64,000 nt of DNA from Pseudonocardiaceae bacterium (GCA_009379845.1 WHSZ01000012.1:45784-109783); one strand, 5' to 3'; counted from the first letter of the stretch, positions 17,971 through 25,833 are shown. Numbers and translations: made by a program. The notes: generated by a model from the letters alone, not told the origin.

Positions 17971-18642
17971 ATGATCAGGAAGTTCAAGAGAGCCGCGGTG
18001 GTCAGTGCTCTGGCTGCCGCAGGTGTTCTTGCCTTGGGCTCGTTCGGTTCCATGGCGTCGGCGGCGGAGGGTGACACCGTTGCCCACCCGGACCAGGGGG
18101 TAAAGACCCTGGTGGGTGAGGTCAAGCCGGGCAACACGCTGTTGCAGGACACGATCTCGAAGGTGTCGTCCCCGCTCGGCACGGTCTCCGACCCGATGGG
18201 CGCAGCCTCCGACGTCACGGGCGTCGACCCGGCCGCACCGGCCGGTGCGACCGAGCGCTCCGGCGACGTCGACCAGTCGGGCGACGGAACGGTCCAGATT
18301 GTCAACCTCGGTGGGTCGATCAGCGGCGGCGCCGGCGGTGACGCGGGCTCCGGTGGTGACTCCGGCGAAGGCGACGACTCTGGCGACGGCGGCGACAGCG
18401 GCGATGACGGTTCCGCTGACGGCGGCGACGACGGCTCCGGCAGCGGTGACGCAGGCGGGCTGAACTGCCCGGCGCAGGTGCCTTCCGCGCCGACCGGTGC
18501 CGACTACGTGAACGCCTGGAACACCTCCGGTGCGTGCCTCGGCGGCGGCGCTGCCGGGCTGATCAGCTCGGCGTGGGCCGGTGCCATCCCGTCGATCGTG
18601 CAGGGCGCCGCTGGGTCGGCCTCCTCGCTGCCGACGGGCTGA
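17971..18642 (+). CDS. Secreted protein C1: acidic Gly/Asp/Ser linker plus small two-Cys C-terminal domain
   Basis: A 223-residue exported protein. Signal peptide residues 1-31 (AxA cut in SMASAAEG). The mature N-terminal part is unfamiliar (TLVGEVKPGNTLLQDTISKV), then a highly acidic Gly/Asp/Ser tract at about 110-160, then a C-terminal ~60-residue domain starting NCPAQVPSAPTG with Cys166 and Cys189 (22 residues between) and a hydrophobic end (AGLISSAWAGAIPSIVQGAA). That last domain is nearly the whole mature product of the next gene, at both protein and DNA level. GAGGAG lies before ATG 17971. The domain is not a known family to me; size, two cysteines and hydrophobic tail recall surface-active coat peptides. 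Function is inferred from context only. Confidence 0.72.
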   Translation: MIRKFKRAAVVSALAAAGVLALGSFGSMASAAEGDTVAHPDQGVKTLVGEVKPGNTLLQDTISKVSSPLGTVSDPMGAASDVTGVDPAAPAGATERSGDVDQSGDGTVQIVNLGGSISGGAGGDAGSGGDSGEGDDSGDGGDSGDDGSADGGDDGSGSGDAGGLNCPAQVPSAPTGADYVNAWNTSGACLGGGAAGLISSAWAGAIPSIVQGAAGSASSLPTG

Positions 18643-18655
18643 GCTTCGGCTCAGC
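18638..18655 (+). terminator. UUCG-tetraloop hairpin overlapping the C1 stop codon
   Basis: GCTGAGC (18638-18644) and GCTCAGC (18649-18655) pair perfectly around a TTCG loop; the stop TGA (18640-18642) is within the 5' arm. A second hairpin, GGCCGG/CCGGCC (18657-18662 and 18671-18676), follows at once. The double structure could terminate C1 transcripts or stabilise their 3' ends. Confidence 0.55.
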
Positions 18656-18781
18656 TGGCCGGGCGCCTGTCCGGCCGATATCTCTCCGAGTGAGGGGTGG
18701 AGGTGTGGCGGTGCGCTTCGCCACCGCTACACGAAATCGCGAAAATATCGGAAAATTGGAACATAAGGAGTTGTTTCGGAA

Positions 18782-19054
18782 ATGCGCAAGATTCTTACCC
18801 GTACGGTCGCGGCTGTCGCACTGACCGTTGGCCTGGTCGGCTTCGGCGGCATGGGCACTGCCTCCGCCGAGGGAACCTCCTGCCCCGCACAGGTGCCTTC
18901 CGCGCCGACCGGTGGCGACTACGTGAACGCCTGGAACACCTCCGGTGCGTGTGGCGGTGCCGGCGCTGCCGGGCTGGTCAGCTCGGCGTGGGCCGGTGCC
19001 ATCCCGTCGATCGTGCAGGGCGCGGCCGGCTCGCTGTCCTCGATGCCTGGCTGA
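18782..19054 (+). CDS. Small secreted two-cysteine peptide C2
   Basis: A 90-residue preprotein with a signal peptide (residues 1-29, cut at TASA-EG) and a ~60-residue mature peptide: SCPAQVPSAPTGG, then DYVNAWNTSGAC, then a Gly/Ala/Ser-rich hydrophobic tail with one Trp. The two cysteines (34 and 57) can form one disulfide. The mature peptide is almost identical to the last 58 residues of C1, and the DNA is nearly identical as well, so a recent duplication is likely. AAGGAG lies 10 bases before ATG 18782. It is a short, abundant-looking, exported peptide; the best analogy is a short chaplin, but the sequence is not a chaplin. No known domain recognised. Confidence 0.78.
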   Translation: MRKILTRTVAAVALTVGLVGFGGMGTASAEGTSCPAQVPSAPTGGDYVNAWNTSGACGGAGAAGLVSSAWAGAIPSIVQGAAGSLSSMPG

Positions 19055-19512
19055 GGCTCAGGTTCGTTCACCCCGCGAGGTGAGCACGGTGAAAACGTCG
19101 AGGAAGGCTGCTCGCGCACCGCGTGGCGCGCGACGCGGTAACGGGTAGCGGAACCTCGACAGCCAACGGCGGAAAACGGCGGACTGCAGCCGCCGAAACC
19201 CCGAAGGCCACCACGCTCCGACTGATCACCGGAGCGGGTGCTCGAAAACCTCGCTGACACAGCACTCCCCGGGATGCCGGGCGGATGGCACGATCCGCCC
19301 GGCATCCGGTCATTTCGGCTCCACACAGCGTCAATCGCACAGTGTGATTTCTGAGGACACTTTGTGTTCGTCACACGATCAGGGTGACTGCTTCCCTCGA
19401 GCGTGCTTTCCGGGCCGCGGGTTTGACAGGCTCTTCGCTGGCGAACGCAGCGTGCCAAGATCCGCACGCACTGCTCCTCACGAGTCGGTAAGAAAAGAGG
19501 CTGGGTCCAGAC
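19055..19512. other. 458-base intergenic region between C2 and A2
   Basis: Contains a strong 15-bp hairpin (19272-19307) that could end the C2 transcript 217 bases after its stop. The long 3' untranslated stretch before it has paired CGGCGG/CCGCCG elements (about 19165-19195) but no convincing coding frame. The last ~150 bases, less GC rich (around 19330-19400, with several TTTGTG/ACACGATC words), probably hold the A2 promoter. Confidence 0.5.
19272..19307 (+). terminator. 15-bp perfect hairpin, probable terminator of C2
   Basis: Arms 19272-19286 and 19293-19307 are exact reverse complements (GGATGCCGGGCGGAT) around a 6-base loop GGCACG. No U-run follows except CATTTCGG. Confidence 0.72.
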
Positions 19513-20538
19513 GTGGATCGACGACGGACGGCGAGATCGAGCCGCGTGCGACGGCTCTGCGCCCGCACGCTCGTGGTCGTCGGCGGCGCCATCGCGGGCA
19601 CCGCTGCCGCCTGGGTGATCGCTTCCGGCTCGGCGACCGCCGCCGAGCCAGCGTTAACCGGCCCGTCCCCATCGGCCAGCGCGGCCCAGGTCCCCATCGC
19701 CACTCAGGCCTCCAGTGCCACTCAGGCCATCGACGTGAACGACGCCGCCAGCGCCGACGCCGCGGAGGCCGCGTCGAAGCCGGCCGCGGAAACCGGTGGC
19801 ACCGTCACCGGCACGCTCCAGCAGGCGTCGAACGCACCCGACCGGCACAACCCCGCCGCCACCGACCAGTCGCGCGACACCGTCTCCGGCTCGCCCGGCC
19901 AGCTCCGGCGGCACGTCGGCGACACGGCCGACACCGTGCGAGGAATGGCGGGGCAGCCCGATCAGGCACGGGAGGTCATCCGGGACGGTGCTCCCCAGCA
20001 GCCGGTCGACCACGGCGAGCGCCTCGAGAACCAGGTGAGCGACTGGTTCCGCACCGCCCCGAAGCCCGGGATCGACCCGGAACTGGACCCGGAGCTCATC
20101 GGCGGCGTCGTCGAGGATGGACCCGGCCAACTCCCGGCACCCGAACTGCCCGGCCTCCCGGACGGCACCGGCCCGATCGGTGCTCCCCAGCAGCCGGTCA
20201 AGAACAACCAGACTCCGCAAGAAAAGCACCGGCCGGCGATGGTCGCGAGCAGCGCCGCCGACCGGGCAACCACGAACGGCGTGACCAGCCTGGGCACCCC
20301 GGTGCCTCACCGACCGTCGCAGCCCGAGCCGATGGTCCCGTTCGATCCCACATCCACGCCGATCACCCTCACCTCGATGAGCGGCAGCGGCGGATATCAG
20401 CATTCCGAATTCAAACCGGGAAGCTTGCAGCCAGGGACGCCCGACGCGCTCGGCGAGCCCCGAACCCGCGCACCGCGTCCCGGCTCGCACCACGCCCCGC
20501 AAACCGCGGGCCCGCAGCCAGGCACCACCCCCGACTGA
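19513..20538 (+). CDS. Exported Pro/Ala-rich protein A2 of the coat-like locus
   Basis: A 341-residue exported protein, paralogue in layout of A1. Its basic N-terminus (MDRRRTARSSRVRRLCAR) and hydrophobic segment TLVVVGGAIAGTAAAWVIASG with a cut near ATAAE align with A1. Mature region: Ala/Thr/Asp-rich helical part, an Asp-rich amphipathic region (RRHVGDTADTVRGMAGQPDQ), two GAPQQPV repeats, then a disordered Pro/Thr-rich tail. No cysteine pair as in A1's end. It lies 233 bases before B2, just as A1 lies 244 bases before B1. GTG 19513 chosen for the fit with the export signal. Unknown function; likely works with B2 outside the cell. Confidence 0.7.
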   Translation: MDRRRTARSSRVRRLCARTLVVVGGAIAGTAAAWVIASGSATAAEPALTGPSPSASAAQVPIATQASSATQAIDVNDAASADAAEAASKPAAETGGTVTGTLQQASNAPDRHNPAATDQSRDTVSGSPGQLRRHVGDTADTVRGMAGQPDQAREVIRDGAPQQPVDHGERLENQVSDWFRTAPKPGIDPELDPELIGGVVEDGPGQLPAPELPGLPDGTGPIGAPQQPVKNNQTPQEKHRPAMVASSAADRATTNGVTSLGTPVPHRPSQPEPMVPFDPTSTPITLTSMSGSGGYQHSEFKPGSLQPGTPDALGEPRTRAPRPGSHHAPQTAGPQPGTTPD

Positions 20539-20771
20539 GTGCCTGCGGCGCGCGGGTAGACCGGTGCGGCTTTAGCGCGTATCCGAGCTCCCCCCGGAGC
20601 TGACCCGACGCGCCGTTGTCGGCGGGCAGTCCGCCCGCCGACCCCAGATAACACCCCAGATAACCCTGCCCTCAACGGGCGCCGTTGCCACGCCCACGTG
20701 GCCTCCGGTGCCGCATATAGACCCCGCATGGGACTCGGATGCGGGAACTAACGAAAAGGAGAGATCCTGAC

Positions 20772-23738
20772 ATGCAAACCTGGGCGAAGCGCGGGATACA
20801 GACCGCGCTGGTCACGGGTGGTCTGCTGATGCTGGGAACCGGCATCGCATCTGCCGATGAAAACGTGAATCCGGATCGTCCCGCCTCCCCGCTGGACGGT
20901 TCGCTGAACATTCCGGTGCACGCCGACAACAACGCGATCGGCACCCCTGGTGGCCAGGTCGACCTGCCGGCCGTGAACAAGGACATCAAGGTCAGCCCGA
21001 AGGAGGTGACCGACAAGCTCCCCGCCCCCGTGAAGGAAGCCACCGAACCGGCCACCGGGGCCGCCGACCAGGTCGGCGCCGCCGGAGCCGACGCGGCCAG
21101 CCAGGTCACCGAGAAGGCCGCGCCCGCAACCGAACCCGTTGGTAGCGCCACCGAGCAGGCCGGTAAGCAGGTCGAGCAGGCCTCGCCGCAAGCAGGCAAG
21201 GCGGTGCGGGGCGCGGGCGAGCATCTCGCGAAGGCCGACAAGGCCGGCGCCGCCCCCACGAGTAACCAGATCAGCGGCGACCTGGTCGCGCCGATCGAGA
21301 TCTCCGGCAACGCGCTGGCGCTCGGCGGGAACGCCGAGGTGGAGAACGACGCGTCGCAGAGCACCAGTACGCAAACCCCGGTCAATACCGACGGCTCGGG
21401 CACCGCGCTCGGCGGCAACGCGGTGGACCTGGACTGGGCCGCACCGATCCAGGTGACCGGCAATGCGGTCGGGCTGTTCGGCAACGCCAGCTCCACCAAC
21501 CACGTGCGGCAGAGCGCGGGAGCCGGCGGTGACATCGGTACCAGCGGCCAGGGCGGCGTGCTGGCCGGCAACACGCTGGCCGGCCAGCTGGCGACCCCGG
21601 CCCAGCTGACCGGGAACGCGGTCAGCGGCGCGGGCAACGCGGAGACCAACTCCGAGGTCGACTCCGAGGCGAACTCCGGTGGTTCGATCGAGGGCAATGG
21701 GGATGGCGGCGTGCTCTCCGGCACGGTGGGTGCGCTACCCGCGGCTGTGCCGGTGGAGATGAACGGCAGTGCGCTGGGTGCGTTCGGGGAAGCGGAGGCC
21801 AACTCGAACAGCAGCGCCACTGCGGGCGCCGGGGGCACCAAGCCCGGCGTGAACGACGTGCCAAGTTATATCCAGACCAGCGGCGACGGCGGCCTCGGCT
21901 CTGGAACGGTGTTGCAGGGTCCGCTGTCCGGGCCCGCGGTGTTCTCCGGTACGGCCGGCAGCCTGTTTGGCGAGGCCGAGGCCACCGGCAGCACCGCGAA
22001 CGACACCACGGCCGGCGGCTTCGACTCCAGCTCCGGCGTGCAGGGCGTGGGCTCCGGCTCGATCTTCAACGCCCCGGTGGCCATGCCGGTCGAGGCGATC
22101 ACCCACGCGGTCGCGGTTGGTGGTGAGGCCGAGGCCCTGCACGACAACGAGGTCAACTCGCTGGCAGGGGACGGCTCGTTCACCAACGGCAACGACTCCG
22201 CGCTGTCCGGCACCAGCATGGCCACCCCGGTCACCGGCCCTGCCGACCTGCTCGGCAACGCGGTCGGCGTGCTCGGGAAGGCGGACACCACCGGCGGTGG
22301 CGCGCGGGATGCCGGCACCGGGATGCACAACGAGGCCAGCGCGGTGGCCGGCGGGTACAACGGCACGCTCGGCAACAACTCGCTCGGGTCGGGCAACGCC
22401 GGGACCGTTCCGGTCGCGATGCCGGTGGAGGGCTTCGCCGATTCCGTGGGTGCGCTGGGCACCGCGGACGCGGCGGCCACCGAGCACAAGGTGTCCGAAT
22501 CCGGCGGCGACACCAGCACCGTTGACGACAACGCGCTGCTGGCCTCGAATGCCGTGCAGGCACCGGTTGTCGCTCCGGCCCAGGTGTTCGGGGACACCGC
22601 GGGTGCGATCGCGAAGACGACCGCGCAGGGCGATGCGCAGAACGAGGTGTCGGCCGGCGGTGACAGCAAGGGCAGCGGGGTCGGCGGCGGTGCGTCCGGC
22701 AACATCGTGCAGGCGCCGATGACCGTGCCGGCGCAACTGTTCGGCGTTGGCGGCTCGGCGCTCAGCCACACCCAGGCCAGCGGGACGAACGACACGATCA
22801 CGAATTCCGGTGGCGACGCGGTGACCGATGGCACCGAGGGCAACATCTCCGGCAACGTGGTTTCCGCCCCGGCCGGCGCGCTGGCGCAGGCGTTCGGTGA
22901 CCAGGTCACCGCGCTCGGCGCGGGCAGCGCGACCGGCGACAACCTCGGCGATCACACCACCGGCGGTGACGTGCAGACCGCCGGGGACGGCGGGCACGTA
23001 TCCGGAAACGCCGTGACTCCGCAGGCACTGCCGGCGGCGCAGCTGTTCGGCAACGCGGTTGACGCTGCCGGCTTCGGTGCCGGTGCGGGCACGAACGATG
23101 TGGTGAACACCGTCGGCGGTGACGTGAGCAGCTCCGGTGACGCGGGTTCGCTTTCCGGCAACCTGTTCGACGTTCCGGCGGCCGCCGTGGTCGACGGGTT
23201 CGGCAACGCGGCGTCCGTGCTCGGCAACGCGGTCGGTGCCGGGGACAACACCGAGGTCAACTCGGTCGGCGGGAACGCGGTATCGGACGGCGGGTTCGCC
23301 GGTCAGCTGCCGCTCGGTGCGGTGGTGCAGCCGTATCAGATCCCGCTGCCGATCCTGGCCGAGGCGCTGGCCATCGGTTCGAACCACAGCTCGACCACGG
23401 TCGGCAACAGCGAGCCGCAGCTGAACACGGAGTTCAACGGTAAGGAGCTCCCTGCGAACGAGCTGCCGTCGCTGCCGGTCCGGTCCATGGTGCCGGGCGG
23501 AACGCCGGTGGCTCCGATGCCGCAGAACCTGCCGAACGTGCAGCTGCCGGAGTTGCCGGCGGACGGCCTGACCGGCCACCATCTGCCGGCACCGAAGCCG
23601 GCACCGAAGGCTGAGGCGCCTCGGACCCTGTCGGCGTCCGGCAACGACCCGGCGATGGCGTCGGTTGGTAGCGGTGGCCCGCTCGGGTTCGACCACATGA
23701 TGGACGACCTGCACGGGAAGCCGTACCACATCCAGTAA
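20772..23738 (+). CDS. Exported chaplin-like repeat protein B2 (paralogue of B1)
   Basis: A 988-residue secreted protein. Signal peptide 1-28 and the next ~35 residues are almost the same as in B1 (DRPASPLDGS... DNNAIGTPGGQ). The linker (residues ~65-160) differs: instead of Leu-Pro repeats it is Ala/Glu/Lys/Thr-rich, helical looking (KAAPATEPVGSATEQAGKQ). About 14 repeats (~165-870) with core SGNxxxxPxxxPAQxxGNxxxxxG follow, in the same order as in B1: even variant inserts such as NDVPSYIQTSGDGG and HDNEVNSLAGDGSF sit at matching places. The C-terminus is Leu-Pro-rich (LPNVQLPELPADGL) and ends HMMDDLHGKPYHIQ. I chose ATG 20772 because AAGGAGAG lies upstream and it matches B1's start. No cysteine in the repeats. 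Probably surface or matrix protein. Confidence 0.8.
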   Translation: MQTWAKRGIQTALVTGGLLMLGTGIASADENVNPDRPASPLDGSLNIPVHADNNAIGTPGGQVDLPAVNKDIKVSPKEVTDKLPAPVKEATEPATGAADQVGAAGADAASQVTEKAAPATEPVGSATEQAGKQVEQASPQAGKAVRGAGEHLAKADKAGAAPTSNQISGDLVAPIEISGNALALGGNAEVENDASQSTSTQTPVNTDGSGTALGGNAVDLDWAAPIQVTGNAVGLFGNASSTNHVRQSAGAGGDIGTSGQGGVLAGNTLAGQLATPAQLTGNAVSGAGNAETNSEVDSEANSGGSIEGNGDGGVLSGTVGALPAAVPVEMNGSALGAFGEAEANSNSSATAGAGGTKPGVNDVPSYIQTSGDGGLGSGTVLQGPLSGPAVFSGTAGSLFGEAEATGSTANDTTAGGFDSSSGVQGVGSGSIFNAPVAMPVEAITHAVAVGGEAEALHDNEVNSLAGDGSFTNGNDSALSGTSMATPVTGPADLLGNAVGVLGKADTTGGGARDAGTGMHNEASAVAGGYNGTLGNNSLGSGNAGTVPVAMPVEGFADSVGALGTADAAATEHKVSESGGDTSTVDDNALLASNAVQAPVVAPAQVFGDTAGAIAKTTAQGDAQNEVSAGGDSKGSGVGGGASGNIVQAPMTVPAQLFGVGGSALSHTQASGTNDTITNSGGDAVTDGTEGNISGNVVSAPAGALAQAFGDQVTALGAGSATGDNLGDHTTGGDVQTAGDGGHVSGNAVTPQALPAAQLFGNAVDAAGFGAGAGTNDVVNTVGGDVSSSGDAGSLSGNLFDVPAAAVVDGFGNAASVLGNAVGAGDNTEVNSVGGNAVSDGGFAGQLPLGAVVQPYQIPLPILAEALAIGSNHSSTTVGNSEPQLNTEFNGKELPANELPSLPVRSMVPGGTPVAPMPQNLPNVQLPELPADGLTGHHLPAPKPAPKAEAPRTLSASGNDPAMASVGSGGPLGFDHMMDDLHGKPYHIQ

Positions 23739-23752
23739 TCCAGTAATACCCG

Positions 23753-23805
23753 GCGGCTCGTGAGTCTTTTTAGGGTTATAGCACCCAAAAAGACTCACGA
23801 GCCGC
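23753..23805. terminator. Palindrome copy 3 between convergent B2 and dnaB
   Basis: Arms 23753-23771 and 23787-23805 are exact reverse complements (19 bp, T5/A5 at the inner ends) around AGGGTTATAGCACCC. It lies 14 bases after the B2 stop and 8 bases before the end of dnaB. It shares CGTGAGTCTTTT and TATAGCACCC with copy 1. Likely a bidirectional terminator. Confidence 0.8.
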
Positions 23806-23813
23806 GCCAGCGG

Positions 23814-25217
23814 CTAGCCCTGGGCGAGGTCGGCGAACCGGCTGTAGTGCAGCTGGTGCGCGACGGTCACCGTGCTGGTGGGTCCGGCACGGTGCTTGGC
23901 GAGGATCAGATCGGCCTCGCCGGATCGTGGGTCGTCCATCTCGAACGCGTCCGGCCGGTGCACCAGGAGCACGATGTCGGCGTCCTGCTCGAGCGATCCC
24001 GACTCGCGAAGGTCCGCGAGCATCGGGCGCTTGTCGGTGCGCTGCTCCGGCCCGCGGTTCAGCTGGCTGATCGCGATCACCGGCACGTCGAGCTCCTTAG
24101 CGAGCAGCTTGAGTTGCCGGGAGAACTCGGACACTTCCTGCTGGCGGGACTCCACCCGCTTGCCGGACGTCATCAGCTGCATGTAGTCGACCACGATCAG
24201 CTGCAGGTCGTTGCGCTGCTTGAGGCGCCGGGCTTTCGCGCGGATCTCCATCATGGTCAGGTTCGGCGAGTCGTCGATGAACAGCGGCGCCTCGCTGATC
24301 TCGCTCATCCGCCTTGCCAGCCGGGTCCAGTCGTCGTCCGACATCCGCCCGCCGCGCATGTCCTGCAACCGGATCTTCGCTTCGGCGGAGAGCATCCGCA
24401 TCACGATCTCGGTGCGGCTCATCTCCAACGAGAAGATGACGCTGGTCATCCCGTGCTGGATGGAACACGACCGCGCGAAATCCAGCCCCAAGGTCGATTT
24501 CCCGATCCCCGGCCGGGCGGCGATGATGATCATCTGGCCGGCGTGCAGGCCATTGGTGACGCCATCAAGATCCATGAACCCGGTGGGGATGCCCTGCGAG
24601 GTGCCGCCACGGGACGCGATCGCGTCGATCTCGTCCATGGTCGGCTGGAGCAGCTCTTCGAGCGCGATGTAGTCCTCGCTGGTACGCCGCTCGGTCACGT
24701 CGTAGATGGCCGCCTGCGCGCGGTCGACGACCTCGTTGATGTCGCTGCCGTCCCCCGCCGCGTAGCCGGACTGCACGATCTTGGTGCCGGCCTCGACCAG
24801 CCGGCGCAGCACCGCTTTCTCCGCCACGATCTGCGCGTAGTACCCGGCGTTCGCGGCCGTCGGCACGGTGGCGATCAAGGTGTGCAGGTACGGGGCGCCA
24901 CCGACCCTGCCGAGCTCGCCGCGGCGCTCCAGCTCCGCGGACACCGTGATCGGATCGGCCGGTTCGCCACGGCCGTACAGATCGAGCACCACGTCGTAGA
25001 TCGCCTGATGCGCGGGCCGGTAGAAGTCGCCAGGCCGCAGCACTTCGACCACGTCGGCGATCGCGTCCTTGGACAGCATCATCCCGCCGAGCACGGACTG
25101 CTCCGCGGTGAGATCCTGCGGCGGCTGCCGGTCGAAGCCGGCGCCGGATCGATCGTCTCGCGAGCCGTTCGCCGGTTCCGCGCGAGTCGCCGTCCCCCGA
25201 TCGTCCGTCAACGCCAC
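23814..25217 (-). CDS. dnaB: Replicative DNA helicase DnaB
   Basis: Hexameric 5'-3' helicase that unwinds DNA ahead of the replisome and binds primase. 467 residues. The N-terminal helical domain begins PPQDLTAEQSVLGGMMLSKDAI. The RecA-like motor has Walker A (ARPGIGKST, about residues 235-243), Walker B (LIVVDYMQLM) and the Arg finger region (SRFADLAQ end). The frame is open further upstream, but GTG 25217 (VALTDDRG) has a perfect AGGAGG 9 bases before it and gives the normal family length. No intein is present, although dnaB inteins are common in actinobacteria. It follows rplI, as in M. tuberculosis (Rv0056-Rv0058), but a 663-base gap separates them, so it probably has its own promoter. 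Confidence 0.97.
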   Translation of the reverse strand: MALTDDRGTATRAEPANGSRDDRSGAGFDRQPPQDLTAEQSVLGGMMLSKDAIADVVEVLRPGDFYRPAHQAIYDVVLDLYGRGEPADPITVSAELERRGELGRVGGAPYLHTLIATVPTAANAGYYAQIVAEKAVLRRLVEAGTKIVQSGYAAGDGSDINEVVDRAQAAIYDVTERRTSEDYIALEELLQPTMDEIDAIASRGGTSQGIPTGFMDLDGVTNGLHAGQMIIIAARPGIGKSTLGLDFARSCSIQHGMTSVIFSLEMSRTEIVMRMLSAEAKIRLQDMRGGRMSDDDWTRLARRMSEISEAPLFIDDSPNLTMMEIRAKARRLKQRNDLQLIVVDYMQLMTSGKRVESRQQEVSEFSRQLKLLAKELDVPVIAISQLNRGPEQRTDKRPMLADLRESGSLEQDADIVLLVHRPDAFEMDDPRSGEADLILAKHRAGPTSTVTVAHQLHYSRFADLAQG

Positions 25218-25763
25218 CGCGCCGAACCTCCTCCCGTAGTCGAACGCGTGTTCGATGATATCAGCAAGACTGTCACCCGAGGGGATTTCCGACGGGTGTT
25301 TCGTCACGTGCACGCGCGGTGTGTGGCGACGCGCGACCGGCACGTTAGAACGCCCCGATCCGGCCGTGCAAACGGTCTTGGGGACCGCGATGGGGACAGC
25401 TTGTGGATCGTTGGGCACAACTGACCACAGGCAGGGCTTTTCCTGGGGACAACCTGGGGATTAGCCTCTCCGATCTGAATGAAACAGCAGGTCAAGCCCT
25501 GTGGGCAGGCTGTGGAAGAAATCCCTCGAAGATGTACGGCGTGTCGTGCCGAGGCGCCTTGTTCGGCGTGTCGGAAGGGCGGTCTACCCAGAGTTGTCCC
25601 CAACTACACGAATGCCCTCGGTCGGGTAGTTCAGCCACGGTCGGGGTAACACCGTGGTGCGTGCCGCGCGGAATTTCGTCGACCGCACGGGGTCACGGAG
25701 CCGCCACGGCAATGGAGCGCTAACTCGAGTCGAGGTTCGCCCCCGGTGCGTGATCGCAGGGAC

Positions 25764-25814
25764 CTCGGGTGCGGGTGTCCCGCGTCCAAGCTCGGGTGCG
25801 GGTGTGCCGCGTCC
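25764..25814. repeat. 24-bp direct repeat, 27-bp period
   Basis: Two copies beginning CTCGGGTGCGGGTGT and ending CCGCGTCC (25764-25787 and 25791-25814) differ at a single base. They are intergenic, near the rplI terminator. The meaning is unknown. Confidence 0.7.
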
Positions 25815-25833
25815 GTCGGCACACCAACGAGAA

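Noticed and set aside
18782..19054. Calling C2 a classical short chaplin
   Set aside because: The peptide lacks the chaplin core (SGN...P...P...CGN) and its Cys spacing and sequence differ.
25218..25418. N-terminal extension of DnaB by 67 residues
   Set aside because: Start at 25217 has an ideal AGGAGG and gives the normal family length; the extension has low-complexity unconserved-looking sequence.
25380..25640. Possible replication origin in the dnaB upstream gap
   Set aside because: Only a few imperfect DnaA-like words, no AT-rich unwinding region, and no dnaA/dnaN next to it.
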